A model generated the notes under the pieces. The model searched no databases. It was given only the letters and a program-made list of their open reading frames with translations, and was not told where the DNA came from. A DNA stretch of 32,172 nt. Origin: a virus. The position numbers were made by a program, and so were the translations under genes. Location of the stretch: the IMG/VR virus record IMGVR_UViG_3300031227_000243, positions 1 through 32,172 of that record. One strand, written 5' to 3'. Numbering within the stretch: position 1 is the first letter of the stretch; each line of letters begins with the position of its first letter. This document shows positions 24,336 to 29,515 of this stretch, one piece after another.

Positions 24336-24388
24336 TTTTTAGCTCCTCTTTCTGTCCTTATCCACCTTTCAATATCATCGCCCCTCAT
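24332..24388 (-). CDS. Possible 18-residue microprotein
   Basis: MRGDDIERWIRTERGAKK. It is linked to the nuclease gene before it and the metallopeptidase-like gene after it by ATGA overlaps (4 nt each), and AGAAAGAGGAG within it serves as the next ribosome site. It may exist only to couple translation, so the product itself is uncertain. Confidence 0.4.
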   Translation of the reverse strand: MRGDDIERWIRTERGAKK

Positions 24389-24729
24389 ATCAGCTTCTCC
24401 CTCTTCAACAACATCAATATCTCCTTAAAATCACTGAAAGGCATTATCACCAATGGCTCTTCTCTATCAGGCAACGCTAACACCACATCCCAGTTAATCT
24501 TTACACCCTCTTCCGCCACCTGATTTAACCAACCCCTAACCTTCTTAATGTTGGCTATCTTCCCATGCTTAACCTCAAAATTGAACGGATATGTCCCCTC
24601 TAAGTCGCACCCATTAGCTTTTCGGGCGGTCTGGGCGTGCCAATTACGGTGGCAGTTGGGGAAGATGTCGGATAAGAGGTGGACGGCTTTGAGTTCGCCC
24701 CTTTTTCCCTTAGACCTTGAGTTAGTCAT
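24385..24729 (-). CDS. PD-(D/E)XK nuclease, Holliday-junction resolvase-like
   Basis: 114 residues. 'SKGKRGELKAVHLL' (E12), 'GCDLEG' (D42), 'FNFEVKHGK' (E52-x-K54) are the ordered active-site residues of Hjc/RecB-type nucleases. Length agrees with small Hjc-like resolvases. Family role: cutting branched DNA in recombination or before packaging. Only the motif level is seen, so another PD-(D/E)XK nuclease is possible. The start shares an ATGACTAA overlap with the upstream gene. Confidence 0.8.
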   Translation of the reverse strand: MTNSRSKGKRGELKAVHLLSDIFPNCHRNWHAQTARKANGCDLEGTYPFNFEVKHGKIANIKKVRGWLNQVAEEGVKINWDVVLALPDREEPLVIMPFSDFKEILMLLKREKLI

Positions 24730-24877
24730 TTTTTACCTTTTTATACTTTTTAGGGAAATCTTCCCAGTCCCAAATAATTCCTGCCACCTTATCTACATCA
24801 ATCCCATGTTTTTTAGCTAAAGCGTGAAACAGGCGATGAATATGCCCTGCGTTTCCTTTTTGCGTTACTTTAGTCAT
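24722..24877 (-). CDS. 51-residue protein of unknown function
   Basis: MTKVTQKGNAGHIHRLFHAL onward, with 'AKKHGIDVDKVAGIIWDWEDF' and a Lys-rich end. Coupled at both ends: ATGA overlap with the previous gene (GGAGGTAAAAG ribosome site) and ATGACTAA overlap with the nuclease gene. His-rich start, otherwise helical. Function unknown. Confidence 0.65.
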   Translation of the reverse strand: MTKVTQKGNAGHIHRLFHALAKKHGIDVDKVAGIIWDWEDFPKKYKKVKND

Positions 24878-25125
24878 CTTTTACCTCCTTCAACTCTTAA
24901 ATCCCCATACCTTCTAATCGCCTTCATAACATCATCAATCACTTCGTCATCTTCAATTAGCTCTAGGTTGGCACGGATAAAGTCCCAGATGCCTTCTATT
25001 TTCGCTTCTATTGGTGGCTGAAACTCTATCGCCCCTGCCGTTTTAACCATCAACATTCGTTGTGCAGGGGTAAGCCTATCATATAACCTTTTACCGATAG
25101 TGGCTTTTAGTTTTGAGTTAGTCAT
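24874..25125 (-). CDS. Small helical protein of unknown function
   Basis: 83 residues. 'KLKATIGKRLYDRLTPAQRMLMVKTAG' and 'FIRANLELIEDDEVIDDVMKAIRRYG' are two long amphipathic helices. The end 'VEGGKR' encodes the ribosome site for the next gene. First gene of the array running to the terminases after the 25.19-25.54 kb interruption; its start (MTNSKL) resembles that of the nuclease gene (MTNSRS). Its own ribosome site is weak. Confidence 0.6.
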   Translation of the reverse strand: MTNSKLKATIGKRLYDRLTPAQRMLMVKTAGAIEFQPPIEAKIEGIWDFIRANLELIEDDEVIDDVMKAIRRYGDLRVEGGKR

Positions 25126-25192
25126 TTTTTATTGCTACTAATGCTACTAATTGTAAATAGCCTTTGCTTATAAGAAATCCCTCACATCAAGG

Positions 25193-25351
25193 TTAAATAT
25201 CCAAGCTAACCTTACTGAATTTTTTTAATAACCCTTTGTTTCCTGTTAATTGAAGCTCTCTCCAGACCAAACCATTGTGGTGCGTTAGGGGATATTTCTT
25301 TTCCCCCACAACCAAACACTTATCTTTCGTATTTAAAAAAATCTTATTCAT
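25193..25351 (-). CDS. Possible 52-residue protein in the large intergenic region
   Basis: ATG 25351 to TAA 25193: 'MNKIFLNTKDKCLVVGEKKY', then PLTHHNGLVWREL and 'GNKGLLKKFSKVSLDI'. 'HHNG' followed by 'WREL' is reminiscent of small HNH or AP2-type DNA-binding segments, but there is too little to claim it. The ribosome site is weak. It lies directly after the palindrome at 25378-25398. Coding quality looks fair but not compelling. Confidence 0.45.
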   Translation of the reverse strand: MNKIFLNTKDKCLVVGEKKYPLTHHNGLVWRELQLTGNKGLLKKFSKVSLDI

Positions 25352-25377
25352 CTTTTGAATAATATATCAACCACCAC

Positions 25378-25398
25378 TTGTCAAGGATTACTTGACAA
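25378..25398. promoter_or_regulatory. Palindrome holding TTGACA on both strands
   Basis: TTGTCAAG, 5-nt spacer GATTA, CTTGACAA: a perfect 8-bp inverted repeat. Each arm supplies a -35-like TTGACA, one per strand. On the plus strand a perfect TATAAT (25420-25425) lies downstream, but 22 nt from TTGACA, longer than normal. On the minus strand only weak -10 candidates exist. Looks like an operator for divergent control. Confidence 0.5.
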
Positions 25399-25431
25399 CT
25401 GCTTTATAAACTCTTTTTTTATAATTCTCTC

Positions 25432-25553
25432 AAATCAAGGGCGGGTAATACTGGCTTATTACTTGCCAGTGGATTGAACCTCACGGTTTCTCCCCACCGC
25501 CCCTGATGTCAAAGAACGACTGAGTGTAATGGCTAGAACGCTCAGTCTTTTTT
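25432..25553 (+). ncRNA. Structured RNA candidate with terminator, only plus-strand unit
   Basis: A GGGCGG/CCGCCC closing stem (25439-25444 with 25497-25502) encloses ACTGGC/GCCAGT (25450-25470) and a GGA-GAACC/GGTTT-TCC arm (25471-25493): a three-way junction. A 9-bp hairpin (25518-25547) followed by six T residues forms an intrinsic terminator in plus orientation. TATAAT ends 7 nt before the proposed start. The core could also fold as minus-strand RNA, where its outer stem is longer (11 bp) and one loop is a GTGA tetraloop, so strand is not proven. No known RNA family is recognised. Confidence 0.5.
25518..25553 (+). terminator. Rho-independent terminator, plus orientation
   Basis: GACTGAGTG pairs with CGCTCAGTC around a 12-nt loop, then TTTTTT. 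On the minus strand no T-run follows, so it ends plus-strand transcription. The A-run and the first arm of the stem encode the last residues of the minus-strand gene at 25542. Confidence 0.75.
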
Positions 25554-25838
25554 AATCTCCTTAATCTTAGCGTTTAGTTTCTTGACGGCTTGGTTATACT
25601 CTTCTCTCTCTCTAACCGTTTCTGGAGACATTGATGGTGTGTGGATGACCATTTCTTCCATCTCCAACCCCTTCAAAATCTCCTCTATTTGGCGGCGGTA
25701 AAAATCCTTAATATGCCCCATCGGCCCAAGAGCAGTTCTATAATCCGAACTCATGTGAATAATTGTATTAAAGAATCGTCTAAACTTATAATCAAACCTT
25801 TTTTCTATCCCCTTAATCGTTGGTGGTTTTTTAGTCAT
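25542..25838 (-). CDS. Small helical protein, last gene of the junction-cassette array
   Basis: 98 residues. 'RFDYKFRRFFNTIIHM', 'FYRRQIEEILKGLEMEEM' and 'REREEYNQAVKKLNAKIKEIKKD' are long charged helices. Begins MTKKPPT after a cassette with a full GGAGAG ribosome site and a 4-nt ATGA overlap. Its end overlaps the plus-strand terminator. Function unknown. Confidence 0.65.
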   Translation of the reverse strand: MTKKPPTIKGIEKRFDYKFRRFFNTIIHMSSDYRTALGPMGHIKDFYRRQIEEILKGLEMEEMVIHTPSMSPETVREREEYNQAVKKLNAKIKEIKKD

Positions 25839-25864
25839 TTTGTTTTCTCTCCTTTCTTGAGGGA
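25833..25864 (-). repeat. Junction cassette copy, ribosome-site form
   Basis: CTCAAGAAAGGAGAG followed by AAAACAAAATGACT. Upstream gene reads it as ...SLKKGEKTK-stop; the downstream gene starts at the ATG (ATGA overlap). Confidence 0.9.
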
Positions 25865-26146
25865 GGATAAAAATCTATCCCTAATACCATTTCTAATATG
25901 TTTAAAAGCCTTCCACTCTTCCAGGGTAGTATCTCTGTAAGATAGTTCCACCTCGTCAATAAATTTAACTATCCTCCCCACCACTTCATCCTCTTTGGCT
26001 TGGATAGCTCGGATTACAAAATACCACATATTTTCATATACAATATCCCACATTTTATATTTAACAATACCTCTTGTGTTGCCATATCGCATAAAACCAA
26101 ATTGTTTCTTAAACTCCACTTTCAACTCTTTCTTTGTTTCAGTCAT
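25835..26146 (-). CDS. Small helical protein of the junction-cassette array
   Basis: 103 residues. 'FKKQFGFMRYGNTRGIVKYKMW' at the start, then 'VIRAIQAKEDEVVGRIVKFIDEVE', a segment also found in the gene at 27202 ('ALQAKEEEVVGRIETEM'). Ends SLKKGEKTK. MTETKKEL start. Helical, charged, possibly DNA- or protein-binding; unknown. Confidence 0.65.
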   Translation of the reverse strand: MTETKKELKVEFKKQFGFMRYGNTRGIVKYKMWDIVYENMWYFVIRAIQAKEDEVVGRIVKFIDEVELSYRDTTLEEWKAFKHIRNGIRDRFLSSLKKGEKTK

Positions 26147-26160
26147 TTTGTTTTAGGTAA
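26124..26160 (-). repeat. Junction cassette copy, 8-nt overlap form
   Basis: TTACCTAAAACAAAATGACT plus GAAACAAAGAAAGAG. Upstream gene reads YLKQND-stop in a different frame from the GEKTK form. Confidence 0.9.
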
Positions 26161-26438
26161 TTATCAATAACTCGGTCTAAGTCCTGCAAGCAACCATCAG
26201 ACCAAAGCTCAACGGTAATTCCTTTCCTTACCGCCTCCCCCATCTCCTCCTGTTGCTTTTTAAGAAGTTGAGAGATAAATCGTTTTAAGTTTTTAATCAA
26301 TAGCATTTTCAACTTGCTATGGTCTTCTCCTCCAACCCCTTTAACATAAATCTCATCACAAATTAACCTAATCTCCCCACCGATACTATTTTGCTTATCT
26401 AAAAGGTCTTCTCGCCAGTCTTTCTTTACTTTAGTCAT
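26139..26438 (-). CDS. Small protein of the junction-cassette array
   Basis: 99 residues. 'LLIKNLKRFISQLLKKQQEEMGEAVRKG' is a long helix whose 'KKQQEEMGE' matches 'LKQQRKEMGKE' in the next gene upstream (26431). Ends 'DNYLKQND'. Start MTKVKKDW. No motif of known function. Confidence 0.65.
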   Translation of the reverse strand: MTKVKKDWREDLLDKQNSIGGEIRLICDEIYVKGVGGEDHSKLKMLLIKNLKRFISQLLKKQQEEMGEAVRKGITVELWSDGCLQDLDRVIDNYLKQND

Positions 26439-26452
26439 TTTGTTTTAGGTAA
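26421..26452 (-). repeat. Junction cassette copy, 8-nt overlap form
   Basis: TTACCTAAAACAAAATGACT then AAAGTAAAGAAAGA. Same upstream half as the copy at 26124-26160. Confidence 0.9.
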
Positions 26453-26718
26453 TCTTCTATTGCTTCCTTCATTTTTCTTTCAGTAATCATCCAGCCATCA
26501 TCAAGGATACTTTGGAGCTCGCAATAAAGCTCTTTCCCCATCTCCTTCCGTTGCTGTTTGAGGGCTTGGTCAAGTTCCTCTTGGTCGTACATCCTAATCT
26601 TGGAAAAAGTCACTCTTTTCTGGTGTCGCTTACAGTTATACGCCGTGTTACCACCACGGTTTCTTTGAACCCTTTTGCAATATCCACACTCTCTCAACTC
26701 TTTCTTTGTTTTAGTCAT
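26431..26718 (-). CDS. Small protein with Cys/His pairs, junction-cassette array
   Basis: 95 residues. 'ECGYCKRVQRNRGGNTAYNCKRHQKRV' contains CxxC, then a Cys and a His, a likely zinc finger near the N-terminus. A helix 'LDQALKQQRKEMGKELYCEL' follows, and the end is 'EDYLKQND'. It shares its helix and tail with the gene at 26139, so they look like mosaic relatives. Possibly binds nucleic acid. Confidence 0.65.
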   Translation of the reverse strand: MTKTKKELRECGYCKRVQRNRGGNTAYNCKRHQKRVTFSKIRMYDQEELDQALKQQRKEMGKELYCELQSILDDGWMITERKMKEAIEDYLKQND

Positions 26719-26744
26719 TTTGTTTTCTCTCCTTTCTTGAGGGA
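26701..26744 (-). repeat. Junction cassette copy, ribosome-site form
   Basis: CCCTCAAGAAAGGAGAG, AAAACAAAATGACT and AAAACAAAGAAAG: the most complete copy (about 44 nt), almost identical upstream to the copy at 25833-25864. Confidence 0.9.
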
Positions 26745-26900
26745 ACTTGCATCGGGGCTTGCCAGCCTATCCCTAACATCAAAAAGTACTTCACTTAAAT
26801 TATCAAAAGCACCGGCTAGTTCTGTAATCAAATCAAGCAAAACCATTTCAAGCACTTCATTAGATGGCTCCCCTCCTAGCTCTTTCTTTGTTTTAGTCAT
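26715..26900 (-). CDS. Short acidic/helical protein of the array
   Basis: 61 residues. 'LEMVLLDLITELAGAFDNLSEVLFDVRDRL' is one long amphipathic helix pair, suited to dimerisation. MTKTKKEL start and SLKKGEKTK end are both derived from junction cassettes, leaving only about 45 unique residues. Function unknown. Confidence 0.6.
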   Translation of the reverse strand: MTKTKKELGGEPSNEVLEMVLLDLITELAGAFDNLSEVLFDVRDRLASPDASSLKKGEKTK

Positions 26901-26914
26901 TTTGTTTTCTCTCC
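26882..26914 (-). repeat. Junction cassette copy, ribosome-site form
   Basis: AGGAGAG, AAAACAAAATGACT, AAAACAAAGAAAG. Upstream gene ends ...ERGEKTK. Confidence 0.9.
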
Positions 26915-27205
26915 TCGTTCTAACTCCTCTAATGACATTTTTTTAAGTGCAGCCAACCACTCTCTAACGCTCTGTTGTGTCGCTTCCCTAGTTAATGCAA
27001 AACCACTTCCAGCAACCATGCCATCATAATCAAATAAACCCTTTATATGCTCAACCATTCCGCATTTCCTCAACCCATCCATTACTTTCTTAATTCTTTT
27101 TCTTGGCTCACCTGTGTTTTTCTCAAAATAACGATAATAATAAGCATCCTCATCACTATCACCAAATAATTCAAGAATTTTTATTTTTAGTTCTAAATCT
27201 GTCAT
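26897..27205 (-). CDS. Small winged-helix-like protein
   Basis: 102 residues. 'IKILELFGDSDEDAYYYRYFEKNTGEPRKRIKKVMDGLRKCGMVEHIKGLFDYDGMVAGSG' runs helix, helix, recognition-helix-like segment, then beta hairpin, similar in order to winged-helix DNA-binding domains ('R-IKKVMDGLRK-GMVE'). Starts MTDLELK, the only array member without MTK. May be a regulator. Inference from pattern only. Confidence 0.6.
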   Translation of the reverse strand: MTDLELKIKILELFGDSDEDAYYYRYFEKNTGEPRKRIKKVMDGLRKCGMVEHIKGLFDYDGMVAGSGFALTREATQQSVREWLAALKKMSLEELERGEKTK

Positions 27206-27231
27206 TTTGTTTTCTCTCCTTGCTTGAGGGA
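27200..27231 (-). repeat. Junction cassette copy, ribosome-site form, downstream half lost
   Basis: CCCTCAAGCAAGGAGAG and AAAACAAAATGAC are kept, but after ATGAC the sequence is unrelated (AGATTTAG), so the conserved unit can end at the start codon. Confidence 0.85.
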
Positions 27232-27654
27232 ATTTAAATATATAAGAACATCATCAAGCGTGTCATCAACTACCTTATGGGCGAATCTCTCCTTTGCCGT
27301 TTTCGGTGGCAACCCAACAATATATTTAGGCCACACGCACCGACCGCCACCCCCTCTCCACTCTTTCATTTCAGTTTCTATCCTCCCCACCACTTCCTCC
27401 TCTTTGGCCTGAAGAGCTTTTTCTATAAGCGGCCAGTATCTCTCAACCTGTTCTCTATCACTATCTTTTTCTTTTTCGGTTAAGTCTTTATAGTCTGTAG
27501 CGATTTGTTTATCCCATCTCTCTAAAACTTTCTCTAATTCAGGTGATGGGCAATTTTCTCTTAATACTTTATGACACCATTTTTGCCAATCAGCCCATCT
27601 TTGATGTTCTATATTAGCCAGTTTTTCTTTTAACTCTTTCTTTATTTTAGTCAT
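27202..27654 (-). CDS. Largest array protein, Trp-rich
   Basis: 150 residues. 'NIEHQRWADWQKWCHKVLRE' (several Trp), 'KVLERWDKQIATDYKDLTEKEKDSDREQVERYWPLIEKALQAKEEEVVGRIETEM' and 'VGLPPKTAKERFAHKVVDDTLDDVLIYL'. The 'W-x-W-x-x-W' start resembles a phage family with a conserved N-terminal HQRW-DW-K motif. The 'QAKEEEVVGRI' block is shared with the gene at 25835. Ends SLKQGEKTK. Function not known. Confidence 0.65.
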   Translation of the reverse strand: MTKIKKELKEKLANIEHQRWADWQKWCHKVLRENCPSPELEKVLERWDKQIATDYKDLTEKEKDSDREQVERYWPLIEKALQAKEEEVVGRIETEMKEWRGGGGRCVWPKYIVGLPPKTAKERFAHKVVDDTLDDVLIYLNSLKQGEKTK

Positions 27655-27666
27655 TTTGTTTTAGGA
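27637..27666 (-). repeat. Junction cassette copy read in a third way
   Basis: TTCCTAAAACAAAATGACT, same bases as the 8-nt form, but the upstream gene reads it as ...FPKTK-stop (4-nt overlap). Shows that the DNA, not the peptide, is what is kept. Confidence 0.85.
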
Positions 27667-27776
27667 AATAAAAAGAATATAACTCTCCAAAACCCTTGCC
27701 AAGCCAACTCTGCACAAACCACTCCCAATACCGCCCCAACTACTATTGCTAAAAAGCTCAATATTACTTTACTCAC
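27651..27776 (-). CDS. 41-residue membrane microprotein
   Basis: Starts with GTG 27776 in a GTGA overlap with the preceding gene. 'KVILSFLAIVVGAVLGVVCAEL' is a membrane helix; a second hydrophobic stretch (WRVIFFLF) precedes the end PKTK. Third of three small membrane proteins after the RlpA-like gene; possibly holin-like or a lysis regulator. Confidence 0.6.
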   Translation of the reverse strand: MSKVILSFLAIVVGAVLGVVCAELAWQGFWRVIFFLFPKTK

Positions 27777-27955
27777 ACCAGCCACCCCCACAACAGCCAC
27801 CACACCAAGAGGACGAGTAGCAACGCTAATGGTATTTCTATGTCTTGTTTTTTCATTTTATTTGAGGCTCTCTTTAAAGCCCGATTATATTCCCTCACTT
27901 GAGGCGTATTCTTTAGTTTTACGTGTCGGCGTTTCATTTTATTTTCAGTTTTCAT
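27773..27955 (-). CDS. Small protein with C-terminal membrane helix
   Basis: 60 residues from ATG 27955 (ATGA overlap); ATG 27937 would give 54. Basic N-terminal 40 residues ('MKRRHVKLKNTPQVREYNRALKRASNKMKK') and a C-terminal helix rich in Leu and Trp (LALLLVLLVWWLLWGWLV). A tail-anchored protein with a positive inner part, a shape seen in some phage lysis proteins such as short amurin-like peptides. Function inferred only. Confidence 0.6.
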   Translation of the reverse strand: MKTENKMKRRHVKLKNTPQVREYNRALKRASNKMKKQDIEIPLALLLVLLVWWLLWGWLV

Positions 27956-28101
27956 TCGGAAAGAATATCTAACCCAGCAATCGCCATCAAGGCTATCACG
28001 GAGCTAACAATTACTGCCAACAAAATGCCTGCCTCAATCATAATGGCGACAATCAATATAGCTAATGGTAACATTAATAACAGTCCAGCTATTTTTTTCA
28101 T
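27952..28101 (-). CDS. 49-residue two-helix membrane protein, holin candidate
   Basis: 'MKKIAGLLLMLPLAILIVAI' and 'EAGILLAVIVSSVIALMAIA' are two membrane segments separated by a Glu, with a short acidic end (GLDILSE). Size and topology suit a class II holin or pinholin. AGAGGTGA ribosome site precedes the ATG; ATGA overlap joins it to the next gene. Confidence 0.6.
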   Translation of the reverse strand: MKKIAGLLLMLPLAILIVAIMIEAGILLAVIVSSVIALMAIAGLDILSE

Positions 28102-28150
28102 TTTATTCACCTCTTTTTATTGTCAAGTTAATTGTAAGATTAATTGTCAA
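28102..28150 (-). promoter_or_regulatory. Possible control region with repeated TTGACAAT
   Basis: TTGACAAT occurs twice 24 nt apart (one at the stop of the RlpA-like gene) with CTTACAATTAAC between. Neither copy has a good -10 at normal distance, so this may be an operator or a weak promoter (TTGACA-15-TAAAAT) in front of the membrane trio. Confidence 0.3.
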
Positions 28151-28655
28151 CTACCTCCCACCTCACTCGAATAACCCCCCTTGAACTCGGAGCTAACCTC
28201 TTAAAAACAGTTTCAGAGAAGTCAAAGTCCCTTCCTGCTATGAATGGCCCTCTATCGTTACAAACAGCCTCAACCACATTCCCCTGCCCATCTCCGTCTG
28301 GGTCGTATAAGAACCTAACCTTAGTGCCAAATTTCATTGTTTTGTGGGCGAATGTCAACGCATCACAGGAGTAAATCTCACCCGACGCTGTGTGATTGCC
28401 CTCAAACCCCTCGCAATAGTAGGAAGCATAAGAAGTATTAGCGAAAGGCTTCCACGCCTTTTTAGCGGGTATGCCTGTCGGAATTAAGGTGATGCTCTCC
28501 TCACTCACAGGGCTTATTATAACGGCTTCTTGCCCGAAGCCAAAGTAAATGAACAAACTGCCTGCGAAGAGGAGAGCCAGAGTTAGTGCCACCCAAATAA
28601 TAGTGGACTTCCTGATGCCGAGATAGTGATAGTATTTAGATTTTCTGTATCTCAT
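28140..28655 (-). CDS. RlpA-like double-psi beta-barrel protein, membrane-anchored
   Basis: 171 residues. Residues 18-41 are a membrane/signal-anchor helix after a basic N-terminus. 75-170 match the RlpA barrel: 'SYASYYCEGFEGNHTASGE', 'LTFAHKTMKFGTKVRF', 'VCNDRGPFIAGRDFDFS', 'FKRLAP'. NDRGPF (133-138) contains the Asp used by RlpA glycan hydrolases. Three Cys could form disulfides outside. Likely acts on peptidoglycan in the periplasm or wall, in lysis or in wall remodelling. It stands upstream of three membrane microproteins. The start overlaps the previous gene by ATGA. Confidence 0.85.
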   Translation of the reverse strand: MRYRKSKYYHYLGIRKSTIIWVALTLALLFAGSLFIYFGFGQEAVIISPVSEESITLIPTGIPAKKAWKPFANTSYASYYCEGFEGNHTASGEIYSCDALTFAHKTMKFGTKVRFLYDPDGDGQGNVVEAVCNDRGPFIAGRDFDFSETVFKRLAPSSRGVIRVRWEVVDN

Positions 28656-28939
28656 GTTTGTTTTTTGACTAATAATTTATCTCTAAGTTTACGTTGGGAT
28701 TGTCTAAACTGATTTCTCCCCTTACTTGAAGCTATTAAGCCTCCCATTTTTTCGGCACATTCTGCTGTTACTTGAATTGCTGGCAGTTTCTCGTCCTTCC
28801 CTATCAACTCCTCGCTAAAGTCGTGGAGGAGGTCTAAAATATCATTGAAATAAAATGATGAATGCTTGCCAACCGCATCTTCTCTAGTAATCAAACTACA
28901 CCTCGTCCTGTATATTCTCTTTAAGTATTTAGATATCAT
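28652..28939 (-). CDS. Small basic protein of unknown function
   Basis: 95 residues. 'YFNDILDLLHDFSEELIGKDEKL' and 'KGRNQFRQSQRKLRDKLLVKKQT' are helices, the last highly basic. Coupled by 4-nt overlaps to both neighbours. No known domain is seen. Confidence 0.6.
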   Translation of the reverse strand: MISKYLKRIYRTRCSLITREDAVGKHSSFYFNDILDLLHDFSEELIGKDEKLPAIQVTAECAEKMGGLIASSKGRNQFRQSQRKLRDKLLVKKQT

Positions 28940-29406
28940 TTTTCTTTTCTTTCAAACAAATCCTCATATATCTGCGCCTTAGTCTCATGGATAGCATTGC
29001 TTACAACCCTGTCACACTCATCTGTCATCCCCTTGCCGATAAAAAATACTGGCTTGCTTTTCTTTACTATACCCTTCATTTCCTTTTCACGGGCTTGGAG
29101 GGCTTCTTTTTTCCCTAATTCATAAGCATTAACCATACCACGCAACATAAATAGCTTTAACGTTTTGACACCAGCCAGTCTTGCCAAATCGAAATCAACA
29201 ATTCCTGGCTTGCCTTGGGTAGATAGTTTCTCCAAAAGACTCTTTGCTTTTTCAACCAACTCTTTTTCCTCTGGTGATACTTCCTCTCTCAACTCTTTTT
29301 GTGTTTTCATAGTTTTGTTTTCTTTAGGCTTCAAATCTGGTCGCCTAATCCCTTCATATATATCTTTCTTGCTCCAATCTATTCCCACTTTCTTTGTTTT
29401 GGTCAT
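28936..29406 (-). CDS. Apparent fusion of two cassette-type genes
   Basis: 156 residues. Part 1 (1-32) starts MTKTKKVG and ends 'DLKPKENKT'. At residue 33 a second cassette-like start appears, 'MKTQKELREEVSPEEKELVEK' (ATG 29310), preceded by AAGAAAACAAAACT, a damaged copy of the junction sequence in which the stop is gone. Part 2 has helices 'KAKSLLEKLS' and 'ALQAREKEMKGIVKK', similar in style to other array genes, and 'FFIGKGMTDECDRVVSNAI'. Alternative: the true start is ATG 29310. Function unknown. Confidence 0.6.
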   Translation of the reverse strand: MTKTKKVGIDWSKKDIYEGIRRPDLKPKENKTMKTQKELREEVSPEEKELVEKAKSLLEKLSTQGKPGIVDFDLARLAGVKTLKLFMLRGMVNAYELGKKEALQAREKEMKGIVKKSKPVFFIGKGMTDECDRVVSNAIHETKAQIYEDLFERKEK

Positions 29407-29420
29407 TTTGTTTTCTCCTC
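29389..29420 (-). repeat. First junction cassette of the array
   Basis: GAGGAG, AAAACAAAATGACC, AAAACAAAGAAAG. Here no gene end overlaps it; the upstream gene stops 86 nt earlier. Confidence 0.85.
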
Positions 29421-29429
29421 TTATCCTAC

Positions 29430-29515
29430 CGCCCCCTCCACCCAGCCTCGTTTTGGTTGCCCCTAATCGGCAGTTTTACCGCCACCAGGCGGGCTGGGGA
29501 AGGCGTTAAGCCTTC
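29430..29515 (-). other. Intercistronic region with two GC-rich hairpins
   Basis: GAAGGC/GCCTTC (29515-29499) overlaps the stop of the upstream gene, and CCGCC-TGGT-GGCGG (29492-29479) follows. No T-run, so not a standard terminator; may act in mRNA processing or protection at the upstream border of the array. Confidence 0.4.

Noticed and set aside
25439-25502. tRNA or tRNA-like gene at the GC-rich element
   Set aside because: Only three arms form, no anticodon arm or proper T-loop geometry fits, and no CCA-type end is present. GGTTCAATCC on the minus strand resembles a T-loop by chance.
25501-25524. Hammerhead ribozyme hint (CTGATG)
   Set aside because: The remaining core (GAAA and cleavage triplet in the right stems) is missing.
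25823-29420. Repeated ~40-nt units as a CRISPR array
   Set aside because: The intervals are 180-450 nt coding sequences, and the repeats include stop, ribosome site and start codons. No cas-like gene is present.
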